In this document: positions 8,569 through 16,398 of the stretch, in pieces | Position numbering within the stretch: the stretch's first letter is position 1 | How the letters are laid out: each line of letters begins with the position of its first letter | Source: Elusimicrobiota bacterium | GTDB taxonomy: Bacteria; Elusimicrobiota; Elusimicrobia; UBA1565; UBA9628 | Direction: 5' to 3' | DNA: 64,000 nt | NCBI GenBank assembly: GCA_026388095.1 | Contig: JAPLKL010000008.1 | Span: forward strand, 1 to 64,000 | Notes under the pieces: model-generated | What the model saw: only the letters and a program-made list of their open reading frames with translations | Database searches by the model: none | Told to the model about the DNA's origin: nothing | Made by a program: the position numbers and the translations under genes

Positions 8569-9300
8569 ATGAATTCTCTCTTGCGGGAACAACTGGTTGT
8601 CAAAGCGAAGCTAGCCAAGTCTAGGCTCCATTTCGTCCTAGATTTCGTCTGCATCGGGACCTGCATCATTATGGCCCGCACCGTGACCATGTTCCATCTG
8701 GACGATTGCGGGTCATCCGCAAGAATGCCCCAATTTGGTTCATGCAAGTACTCTGGCATCATCGATTTCGACTCATCATTCTTGTGCCTGGCCTGCCTAG
8801 GCTGGCTTGGGGTCTGTGGCTGGCATGCCCTCTTAGACTCTCCTGACGAAACGGCAGAAGAGAAACGACACATGTTGAGTGTCATGCCTCCAGTCATCGT
8901 TCTCTTGTTCTTGCTAGGGCTCGCGGCATTCCGGGTATTCCCATGTATTAGCGCGGTCTACGGTCTAAAGTACCCGCTGACCCTTCTCGGATATGCATTA
9001 ACGGGCGCATGGCAATATGGTCCCAAACCTCTGTGGCGATTTGCGGTTAGTCTCTGCGTCGCGCAGGTCAGCGCGCTTGTTATATTGCGAAAATCTAGGA
9101 CGCTTGCCGGACGAATGATGTCTGTAGTGCTTGGCTGCCTCTCGCTACTTGTTGCGCTCATTCTAATGACTTGGGTTCAGGTCTATAGGACCACATGTCA
9201 TCAGATCAGGCCTGGGTATGGTGTAATGTTGGCTGGTGCAATCGTAGGCCTGTTGGTTGGAACCCTCGTGGCGTCCAAATGGAGAGTCCATCCACAGTGA
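8569..9300 (+). CDS. Cassette-encoded integral membrane protein, unknown
   Basis: A 243-residue protein with about six hydrophobic helices (for example VLDFVCIGTCIIMA, VMPPVIVLLFLLGLAAF, VVLGCLSLLVALILMTW, VMLAGAIVGLLVGTLVA). I recognise no family. An extracytoplasmic or loop part holds several Cys (DDCGSSARMPQFGSC, FLCLACLGWLGVC). It is the only ORF between two attC-like sites and starts 25 bases after the first, the normal layout of an integron gene cassette. Codon use and GC are clearly lower than in neighbouring genes, which supports acquisition by transfer. No promoter of its own is obvious. Confidence 0.75.
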   Translation: MNSLLREQLVVKAKLAKSRLHFVLDFVCIGTCIIMARTVTMFHLDDCGSSARMPQFGSCKYSGIIDFDSSFLCLACLGWLGVCGWHALLDSPDETAEEKRHMLSVMPPVIVLLFLLGLAAFRVFPCISAVYGLKYPLTLLGYALTGAWQYGPKPLWRFAVSLCVAQVSALVILRKSRTLAGRMMSVVLGCLSLLVALILMTWVQVYRTTCHQIRPGYGVMLAGAIVGLLVGTLVASKWRVHPQ

Positions 9301-9310
9301 AAAGAGGAAC

Positions 9311-9415
9311 GCATAACATCGGCTGCGACGGCCGCGCGCAAGTGCGCGGAACGCCAACGTGGGGTCGGCCTCAGCGGCACGCGCATAGCGCGCGCCGTAG
9401 GCCCCATCGTTGCAC
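9311..9415 (+). other. attC-like integron recombination site 2
   Basis: A 105-base imperfect palindrome closely similar to site 1. The R'' box is GCATAAC and R' is GTTGCAC. GCATAAC is the perfect complement of GTTATGC, the R' box of site 1, as expected when both come from the same circular cassette. Inside, GGCCGCGCGC pairs with GCGCGCGCC, and ATCGGCTGCG pairs with TAGGCCCCAT with bulges. The cut point would be at 9409/9410. Confidence 0.78.
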
Positions 9416-9425
9416 ACGCTAACCC

Positions 9426-9453
9426 TTGACAACGGCCAGAAATAATGTATACT
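9426..9453 (+). promoter_or_regulatory. Sigma-70-type promoter of mazEF
   Basis: A consensus -35 TTGACA (9426-9431) and a -10 TATACT (9448-9453) are separated by 16 bases. The -10 lies inside the partial dyad GTATACTCATTGTAGATAC, a possible MazE/MazF autoregulatory operator. A strong RBS, AAGGAG (9471-9476), precedes the mazE ATG by 6 bases. Confidence 0.8.
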
Positions 9454-9482
9454 CATTGTAGATACTTCCCAAGGAGATCCCA

Positions 9483-9725
9483 ATGACTACCACCATTCAA
9501 AAATGGGGCAATAGCCTGGCGCTGCGCATCCCGAGCTCCTTGGCCAAGGATATCCATCTGCACCAAGGATCCTTAGTTGATATGGCCGTGGTCGAGGGGA
9601 AGATGGTCCTGAAGCCAAAGGGAGAGCGCAAGTACTCTCTTTCGCAAATGCTCAAGGGAATCACCAAGGCGAATCGGCACTCCGAGCATGATTGGGGCGG
9701 GCCCGTCGGGAAGGAAGCACTGTAA
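9483..9725 (+). CDS. mazE: MazE-type antitoxin (AbrB/SpoVT swapped-hairpin fold)
   Basis: An 80-residue antitoxin. The N-terminal half (IQKWGNSLALRIPSSLAKD, residues 5-23) is the DNA-binding beta-hairpin typical of MazE, and the C-terminal part (about 50-80, SLSQMLKGITKANRHSEHDW) is the flexible toxin-binding tail. It should bind and block the downstream MazF and, together with it, repress their shared promoter. The stop overlaps the mazF start (TAATG). The pair lies directly after attC site 2, and toxin-antitoxin pairs with their own promoter are common in cassette arrays. Confidence 0.93.
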   Translation: MTTTIQKWGNSLALRIPSSLAKDIHLHQGSLVDMAVVEGKMVLKPKGERKYSLSQMLKGITKANRHSEHDWGGPVGKEAL

Positions 9726-10066
9726 TGACCCGAGCCTACTGCCCAAAACGTGGTGATGTAGTTTGGCTCTCCTTTGCGCCTCAGGCGGGCCATGAGCAAT
9801 CGGGGCATCGGCCAGCTCTGACTCTCTCGCCGGCGGCCTATAACGACAAGGTGGGGCTGGCCATATTTTGTCCCGTCACGACGCAAATCAAGGGATATCC
9901 CTTCGAGGTCCGCCTCCCAGCTGGCCTAAAGGCATCCGGCGTCGTGCTGGCAGATCAGGTCAAGAGCCTCGATTGGCAGGCTCGAAGCGCCCAATTCTGC
10001 TGCAAAGTCCCGGAAGCGACTTTGGCAGAAGTGATGCATAAGCTCGAAACCTTGCTGGGCGCATGA
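9725..10066 (+). CDS. mazF: MazF-type endoribonuclease toxin
   Basis: A 113-residue PemK/MazF-family mRNA interferase. It shows the family pattern RGDVVWLSF (8-16), SGHRPALTLSP with the catalytic-region Arg, FCPVTTQIKGYPFEV with the conserved Thr of the active site, and VLADQVKSLDW. By family it cleaves single-stranded mRNA at short sequence motifs and halts growth when MazE is degraded. It is translationally coupled to mazE by the TAATG overlap. The length is normal and no key segment is missing, so it is probably active. Confidence 0.93.
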   Translation: MTRAYCPKRGDVVWLSFAPQAGHEQSGHRPALTLSPAAYNDKVGLAIFCPVTTQIKGYPFEVRLPAGLKASGVVLADQVKSLDWQARSAQFCCKVPEATLAEVMHKLETLLGA

Positions 10067-10092
10067 TCAGAAAGGCGGTGCACATCCGCACG

Positions 10093-10116
10093 AGCCGGCC
10101 TCTTAAGCGGCCGGCT
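10093..10116. terminator. Terminator after mazF
   Basis: AGCCGGCC (10093-10100) and GGCCGGCT (10109-10116) form an 8-bp perfect stem with an 8-base loop, 26 bases after the mazF stop. No clear T-tract follows. I could not find a third attC site beyond it. Confidence 0.5.
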
Positions 10117-10185
10117 TGCGGGGCTCCCGGCGGCCCATCATCGCGTTGAGGCACAGACAATGGCCAAAAATCAGTCAGAGAAAAC

Positions 10186-10557
10186 ATGATCCAACGCGAC
10201 TGGTTCATGAACCACATTGAAATCATGGTGAAAGCCCTGAGCGCCGTTCTAGGCCTCAAGAACAAGGGCGAGATTCAAGCCGCGGCCGCGGCTCTTGAAG
10301 CCGCGATCCATAAGGCCTTCGGCATCAGCGAAAAACTGGCGCTTGCTCTTCCGCTGGAGGAAGTCCTCCCTCTGGCGTGCCGAGGCCAGGCACCCTCATC
10401 GGAGTTCCTATCCACCTTGGCCAGCCTCTTCCGCGAATGGGCGGGACTCTTGGAGACCCAGGGCCGCCCGGCTGAAGCCGCTGCGGCTCTGTCTCGTGCC
10501 CAAGCGCTTCTTCAGCTTGCCCAGTCCAACAACAAACAAAGCGAGGAACAAACATGA
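10186..10557 (+). CDS. DUF6483-like small helical protein
   Basis: A 123-residue all-helical protein. The start MIQRDWFMNHIEIMVKAL followed by GLKNKGEIQAAAAAL resembles the DUF6483 family I know from Firmicutes (MIERDY..RMIEQL..ILGL). The C-terminal half has a TPR-like helix pair (EFLSTLASLFREWAGLL, RPAEAAAALSRAQALL). Function is unknown. The stop overlaps the start of the cache-domain gene (ATGA), so the two proteins are made together and may act in the same sensing pathway. It ends in a hydrophilic tail, NNKQSEEQT. Confidence 0.7.
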   Translation: MIQRDWFMNHIEIMVKALSAVLGLKNKGEIQAAAAALEAAIHKAFGISEKLALALPLEEVLPLACRGQAPSSEFLSTLASLFREWAGLLETQGRPAEAAAALSRAQALLQLAQSNNKQSEEQT

Positions 10558-11042
10558 AAATGGCATTGATGGCTCTTCTCACTGTGGCCGGCATGTGCCT
10601 GCCTGCAGACGCGCAGCCAGAGACGTCGCCCCAGGACCTCCTGATCAAGAGCGAGGTCCAGACCGCGGTCAGCATGCTCAAGGCGGTCTACAAGAAGCAC
10701 CAGCAGGGCGAGATGACCTTGGAGCAGGCCAAGAAGCTCGGCGCCGACCTCCTGCGGGACCTCAGCTACGGCAGCGACGGCTATTTCTGGGCCGACACCA
10801 CGGCAGGCGTCAACATCGTCCTTTACGGCCGCAAGGACGTCGAGGGCAGGAACCGCCTCGAGGACCAGGACCCGAAGGGCACGTTCTACGTCAAACGATT
10901 CATCGCCAATGCCAAGGCCGGCGGCGGGTACGTCGATTACTGGTTCGCGAAGAAGGGCCAGACCGCGGCCGAGCCCAAGAGGTCCTTCGTGGCCCCGTTT
11001 GCGCCCTTCGGCTGGGTCGTGGGCACCGGCTACTATCGTTGA
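10554..11042 (+). CDS. Secreted single cache-domain protein
   Basis: A 162-residue protein with a signal peptide (MKMALMALLTVAGMCLPADA) and one type-2 single cache domain: the N-terminal long helix (EVQTAVSMLKAVYKKHQQG), GYFWADTTAGVNIVLYGRKDVEGRN and FAPFGWVVGTGYY are the usual blocks. Cache domains bind small ligands outside the cytoplasm. They are usually fused to kinases or chemoreceptors; here there is no membrane anchor and no output domain, so the protein is probably a free periplasmic ligand-binding unit. It is translationally coupled to the upstream gene and ends with a strong terminator. Confidence 0.85.
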   Translation: MKMALMALLTVAGMCLPADAQPETSPQDLLIKSEVQTAVSMLKAVYKKHQQGEMTLEQAKKLGADLLRDLSYGSDGYFWADTTAGVNIVLYGRKDVEGRNRLEDQDPKGTFYVKRFIANAKAGGGYVDYWFAKKGQTAAEPKRSFVAPFAPFGWVVGTGYYR

Positions 11043-11046
11043 AACA

Positions 11047-11075
11047 GAGCCGGCGGCGCAAAGCGCCGCCGGCTC
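11047..11075. terminator. Strong hairpin between convergent genes
   Basis: GAGCCGGCGGCGC (11047-11059) and its perfect complement (11063-11075) are separated by AAA. It lies between the cache gene and the convergent gene at 11086 and can serve both. Confidence 0.75.
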
Positions 11076-11085
11076 AAAGGCTCCC

Positions 11086-12366
11086 TCAGAAACCGCCGTC
11101 TACCACGTAGCGCTTGGCCGGATTGTCGTTGCGCACGGCCAGGTTCCACTTCTTGGCTTCCCCCGAGGCCAGCCGGACCTCATAAGGCACGAACCAGCCG
11201 CGGTACAGGCCTGACTTGAACGGCTTGCCCACCTGCACCACCCGCAGGCCGCCGAAAGCGGCCTGAAAATCCTTCCGGGCGGCGTGCGGCATGAACTTGA
11301 CTGCCTCTTCCCAGTTCCGGTCGGCGCAGGCCAGGAAGAACGCCCGGGCCGTTTCCGCGGGCAGCATCCGCTCGTAACGCGCATTGTCCGCCAGCTGCTC
11401 AGGCTCGGTCAGCCAGACCACGTCCTTAGGCAGGGCCAGCGAGAACAGCGAGTCCGCGAGGCTCGGGTTGTACTCGATGTCCGTGATCTCGAAGGCCAGC
11501 GTCTCACCGGACCGGCCGCGCACGAAGACCTGCAGGCCCCTGAGCCACTTGGACTCCGCGTCGAAGCGGTAAACCCGGCGGTTGTCAGCCTCGATGATGG
11601 ACTTGTTCTTCAGCCAGTCGTTGCTGAAGTCGCCCTGCGCCTTGGCGGCCACGGTCACCTCGATCTCCCCCTTCCGGCTCCGGCTGGGCCGCAGGGAAAG
11701 CCGGGAGCCTTGGCGCGCCGCCAGGTCCACCTCGCGGCTCAGCACCTGGTCGATGTCGAGCAAAGGCTTGAGCCATTCCACGAAGCCTGCGTCCGGCCCG
11801 CCCTTGGCCGCCAGGTTCGGCTCGATCAGCAAAGTCGCGGCCTTGCCGTCCATCACCACCTTCCGGCCCGCTTTCTCCACCCGCCACTGGGCCGGCTCGC
11901 CATAGCGCTTCCACATGTCGAGCCCTACGAACTCGTGGGCGACGTCGATGTACTCGAAGTTGTCCCGGGGCAAGGTGCGCATCCGCGCCTGGATATGGAT
12001 GGCGCTGAGCCCCGCCAGCCTCTGGGCGCCTTGCGCCAGCAGCTCCGCGGCCATGGCCGAGCTGCCGCCGCGGAACACGAAGATCCCCATGCAGACCGCG
12101 GCCACAGCCGTGGCCACGGCCCAGGTCTTTTTCGCGCGCAGCCAGGTCCCCAGCGCTCCCAGCCGGCCGGAGGCCGGGCTGGAGCCGGCTTCGGCGCGGG
12201 ACTTGCGCACCTGCCGGTCGAGGAACAGCTCCAATCCCTTCATGCAGGATTCGGGGTCCAGCCCCGCCTCCCGGATCTCGTCGTCGAGCCTCTGCTCCTC
12301 CGTCTGCAGCTTATGTCCGTGTTCCATGAAATCAGCCACTCCTTTGAGGAAATCCTGGTTCTTCAT
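11086..12366 (-). CDS. Membrane-anchored probable anti-sigma factor
   Basis: A 426-residue protein with a cytoplasmic N-terminus of about 80 residues, one transmembrane helix (WAVATAVAAVCMGIFVF) and a long extracytoplasmic part. That part contains a LolA/RsgI-like beta region (IHIQARMRTLPRDNFEYIDVA, VVMDGKAATLLIEPN) and a C-terminal segment unlike any family I know. Its start codon overlaps the stop of the sigma-factor gene (ATGA), the usual layout of a sigma/anti-sigma pair, so its role is inferred mainly from position. No zinc-finger HxxxCxxC motif is visible in the N-terminus; only one Cys (ESCMKGLE) is present there. Confidence 0.65.
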   Translation of the reverse strand: MKNQDFLKGVADFMEHGHKLQTEEQRLDDEIREAGLDPESCMKGLELFLDRQVRKSRAEAGSSPASGRLGALGTWLRAKKTWAVATAVAAVCMGIFVFRGGSSAMAAELLAQGAQRLAGLSAIHIQARMRTLPRDNFEYIDVAHEFVGLDMWKRYGEPAQWRVEKAGRKVVMDGKAATLLIEPNLAAKGGPDAGFVEWLKPLLDIDQVLSREVDLAARQGSRLSLRPSRSRKGEIEVTVAAKAQGDFSNDWLKNKSIIEADNRRVYRFDAESKWLRGLQVFVRGRSGETLAFEITDIEYNPSLADSLFSLALPKDVVWLTEPEQLADNARYERMLPAETARAFFLACADRNWEEAVKFMPHAARKDFQAAFGGLRVVQVGKPFKSGLYRGWFVPYEVRLASGEAKKWNLAVRNDNPAKRYVVDGGF

Positions 12367-12953
12367 ATCGCCCCCTGGCCGGCTGTCAAGACCGGCGCCA
12401 GACGCCGCCTCAGCTTCTGGGTCAGCCGGTACACGTCCTTGTCGGCCAGACCCATGCTCGCCCCCACTTCCTTGGGCTTGCCTCCCTGCTGGAGGCGCTC
12501 GAAGACCTTCACCAACTGCGGATCGTCATGGATGGCTTCCTGGACCCGGCGGCTCAGCTCGTCGGCTTGCGGCCCCGCGCTGTCGCGCAGCACGGCCGCT
12601 TCCGGAAGCTCCAGCTCCTGCTCGTCCTGCACTTGGACCTGCCGGTTGTCCGCGGAAGAAGCCAGATTGGAGATCAGGCTGCGGATCACCCAGCGCAGAT
12701 GGCTTACGATGTCCGGATATTTCTCTTGATCCCACGGCCGGGAGCCGTTGATCGTCAGCAGCATCGCCTGCTGGACGATGTCGGCCGCCGATGCGCCGCG
12801 GGCCAGAAGGGCGTCGCGGCTTCCGGAAAGCGGAGCTCCTTGCCCCCGGCTCCAAAGGTACCTGCGGCTTTCGTGGATCGCGTGGACCAAGAGCCGCTTG
12901 CTCTCCAGCCGGAAGTCCAGCCGCTGGAGAGCCCGCAAAGCTTCATTCTGCAT
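12363..12953 (-). CDS. ECF-like RNA polymerase sigma factor
   Basis: A 196-residue protein with the outline of a group 4 sigma factor. A region 2-like helix block includes ASAADIVQQAMLLTI and HLRWVIRSLISNLAS. An acidic linker follows (about 105-130), and then a region 4 helix-turn-helix: DPQLVKVFERLQQGGKPKEVGASMGLADKDVYRLTQKLRRRL reduced to its key pieces KPKEVGASMGLADKDVYRL. It should direct transcription of a small regulon when released by the partner at 11086. The similarity to standard ECF groups is weak. No obvious autoregulated promoter was identified in the 88-base upstream gap. Confidence 0.7.
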   Translation of the reverse strand: MQNEALRALQRLDFRLESKRLLVHAIHESRRYLWSRGQGAPLSGSRDALLARGASAADIVQQAMLLTINGSRPWDQEKYPDIVSHLRWVIRSLISNLASSADNRQVQVQDEQELELPEAAVLRDSAGPQADELSRRVQEAIHDDPQLVKVFERLQQGGKPKEVGASMGLADKDVYRLTQKLRRRLAPVLTAGQGAI

Positions 12954-13041
12954 ACGCTAGCACCCCCTCACTAGCCTATACTGGCGAAGCCCGGGAATTC
13001 GTCACGCCGAGCAAGGGATGCTTCCAGGCTAGGGCCAGTCG

Positions 13042-13503
13042 TTAGAGCGCTTTGTAAAGGTCGGCCATCTCCAAGGCGGACAAAGCGGCCTGCCAGCCCT
13101 TGTTGCCGCTCTTGGTGCCGGCCCGGGCCATGGCCTGGTCCGCGGAATCGCAGGTCAGGACCCCGTAGATGACCGGGATCTTGCTTTCCAGGGAAAGCTT
13201 GCCGATGGCGCGGCAGGACTGGCCGGCCACGTAGTCGAAGTGAGGGGTCTCGCCGCGGATGACCGCGCCCAGGCAGATCACCGCGTCGTACTTGCCAGCG
13301 GCCAGGCGCTTGGCCACGGGCCCGATCTCGTAGGCGCCGGGCACCCGGGCCACGGTGATGTCGTTGTCCTTGACCCCGTGACGCACGAGGCAGTCGCAGG
13401 CCCCTTCCAGGAGCCGGTTCGTGATCATGTCGTTGAAGCGGCTCACCACCACGGCGAAGCGCTTGCCCTTCCCGTCCAGCATCCCGGACAATTCTTTCGG
13501 CAT
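13042..13503 (-). CDS. ribH: 6,7-dimethyl-8-ribityllumazine synthase
   Basis: A 153-residue lumazine synthase that condenses 5-amino-6-ribitylamino-uracil with 3,4-dihydroxybutanone 4-phosphate. The family blocks are visible: VVVSRFNDMITNRLLEGA, VPGAYEIGPVAKRL, CLGAVIRGETPHFDYVA (with the conserved His) and PVIYGVLTCDSADQAMAR. It is the last gene of the riboflavin operon ribD-ribE-ribBA-ribH, nine bases after ribBA. In other bacteria the enzyme assembles into 60-mer or decamer shells. The protein is complete and of normal length. Confidence 0.96.
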   Translation of the reverse strand: MPKELSGMLDGKGKRFAVVVSRFNDMITNRLLEGACDCLVRHGVKDNDITVARVPGAYEIGPVAKRLAAGKYDAVICLGAVIRGETPHFDYVAGQSCRAIGKLSLESKIPVIYGVLTCDSADQAMARAGTKSGNKGWQAALSALEMADLYKAL

Positions 13504-13512
13504 TCTCCCCCC

Positions 13513-14711
<1,199 letters not shown>

Positions 14712-14715
<4 letters not shown>

Positions 14716-15266
14716 CGCAGATACCGCGCCAAAGCGTCCACCTCGACATTGACCCGGTCGCCCACGCGCTTGTGCGCGAGATTGGTGCTCTTCAAGGTCT
14801 GGGGGACCAAGGCCACGGTCACCCGGCAGCCGTGCAAGGCCGCGATGGTGAGGCTCACCCCCTCGACGGCCACGGAGCCCTTGGGCACCAGGTAGCGGCG
14901 CAACCGCTCCGGGAAGAGCACCGCCAGCTCCTTGCCCGGGGCCGCGCCCCGCATGGCCACGACGCGGCCGGCGGCGTCCACATGGCCGGTCATGAGATGT
15001 CCGCCCAGGCGGTCGCTCAGGCGCAGGGCGCGCTCCAGATTGACCGCCTCCCCCCGCCGCAGCGACCCCAATGTGGTCTTCTGCAAAGTCTCCGGGGAGA
15101 CGTCGAAGCCGACCAGGCCGGCTCGGACCCGGCTCACGCTCAGGCAGGCGCCGTTGACCGCGATGCTCTCTCCGACCTTCACGTCCGCGAACTCCGCTTT
15201 CACGGCCAGGCGGCCAGGCGCGATACTGAGCACCCTGCCCAGGCTCTCAACTATTCCGGTAAACAT
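14712..15266 (-). CDS. ribE: Riboflavin synthase alpha subunit
   Basis: A 184-residue protein with the two internally similar lumazine-binding halves of riboflavin synthase: MFTGIVESLGRV at the N-terminus, VNGACLSVSRV, then GHLMTGHVDAAGRV and VEGVSLTIAAL in the second half. It dismutates two 6,7-dimethyl-8-ribityllumazine molecules into riboflavin and the ribitylamino-uracil. It is slightly shorter than the usual 190-215 residues, mainly by short loops. It overlaps the end of ribD by 20 bases and the start of ribBA by 4 bases. Confidence 0.95.
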
Positions 15267-16341
15267 GGAGATGGTCCGCTCCCAAGCAGTATTCGGCCGC
15301 GAGGCTCATGCGCAGGGCCCGGGCCGGCGAGGCGAAGCCTCGGCCCGCAATGGAGGTCCGGGCCTTCTCGCCGCCCAATATCAGGGGCGACTGGAAGAGG
15401 TAGAAGAGGTCCACCAGGCCGGCGTCGACGAAAGAGCCGTGGACCGCGGCCCCGCCTTCGACCAGCACCGAGCCGAGCTCCGGCCGCAGCAAGGCCATGA
15501 GCTTCTTGACGTCCACGCGCTGTTCGCCGCAGACCAGGACCCGCGCGCCCTTAAGCCGCAGGGCCCGCAGGCGGGACTCCGGGGCGGCTTTCGCGACTGC
15601 GACCACGACCTGGCTGGGGCCGCGCCAGAGCCTGGCCGAGAGCGGCAGGCGGGCCCGGCTGTCCAGGATGATCTTGAGGTGGCGCTTGCGGGCCAGAAGC
15701 GCCCGCGGCAGGAGCGGGGGCCGGTAGTCCAAGGACGGGTCGTCGCTCAACACCGTGTTGATGCCCGCCAGGATGGCGTCGAACATGAAGCGCAGGCGCC
15801 GGCCGTAAGCGCGGGCTTCGGGTCCGGTGATCCACTTGGACCGGCCGGCGCGGCTGGAGATCTTGCCGTCGAGGCTCTGGCCGGCCTTGAGCGCGATGAG
15901 GGGGCGCGCCTTCTTGAGCCAGGTGAGGTAGGCCAGATTGAGCTCAAGGCTCTCTTTCCTCATGAGGCCGACCTCGACTTCGATGCCGGCTTGGCGCAAG
16001 CGGCGGAATCCCTTTCCCGAGACGAGCGGGTTGGGGTCGGGCATGGCGGCCACGACCTTCTTGATCCCGCTGGAGATGAGGGCGTCTACGCAAGGCGGGG
16101 TCTTGCCGAAATGAGAGCAGGGCTCCAGGTTGACGTAGAGGGTGCCCCCCCGGGGCGAGGCCTTGGCCCGCTTGAGGGCGTCAACCTCGGCGTGGTCTCC
16201 CCCGAAGCAGCGGTGCCAGCCCTCGCCTATGACTCGGCCGGCCTTGACCAAGACCGCGCCCACCATGGGGTTGGGGCTGACGAGGCCTTGGCCGCGCACG
16301 GCGAGGCGCAAAGCTCGGATGAGAAGGTCGGTCTCGGTCAT
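15247..16341 (-). CDS. ribD: Bifunctional diaminohydroxyphosphoribosylaminopyrimidine deaminase / reductase
   Basis: The first gene of the riboflavin operon, 364 residues. The N-terminal deaminase has the zinc motifs HAEVDAL and PCSHFGKTPPC. The C-terminal reductase has LKAGQSLDGKI, WITGPEARAYGRRLR and VLVEGGAAVHGSFVDAGLVD. The gap to the divergent gene at 16399 is only 57 bases and holds A/T-rich promoter-like sequence (TATACTATAG), so no FMN riboswitch of normal size can fit upstream. The operon is therefore probably not under FMN riboswitch control. Confidence 0.96.
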   Translation of the reverse strand: MTETDLLIRALRLAVRGQGLVSPNPMVGAVLVKAGRVIGEGWHRCFGGDHAEVDALKRAKASPRGGTLYVNLEPCSHFGKTPPCVDALISSGIKKVVAAMPDPNPLVSGKGFRRLRQAGIEVEVGLMRKESLELNLAYLTWLKKARPLIALKAGQSLDGKISSRAGRSKWITGPEARAYGRRLRFMFDAILAGINTVLSDDPSLDYRPPLLPRALLARKRHLKIILDSRARLPLSARLWRGPSQVVVAVAKAAPESRLRALRLKGARVLVCGEQRVDVKKLMALLRPELGSVLVEGGAAVHGSFVDAGLVDLFYLFQSPLILGGEKARTSIAGRGFASPARALRMSLAAEYCLGADHLHVYRNS

Positions 16342-16398
16342 GAGGGGCCTATACTATAGTAAAAAACGCCATTTCGTGTGGTATCATAGCCCTTATCC

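Noticed and set aside
8273-8572. 99-codon ORF in the cassette region
   Set aside because: It runs through two attC-like sites and has no RBS, so it is probably a chance frame.
10067-10160. Third attC site after mazF
   Set aside because: The expected R'' box GTGCAAC was not found; only GTGCACA and a terminator hairpin are present.
16342-16398. FMN riboswitch upstream of the riboflavin operon
   Set aside because: The gap is only 57 bases, too short for the element, and the conserved sequence is absent.
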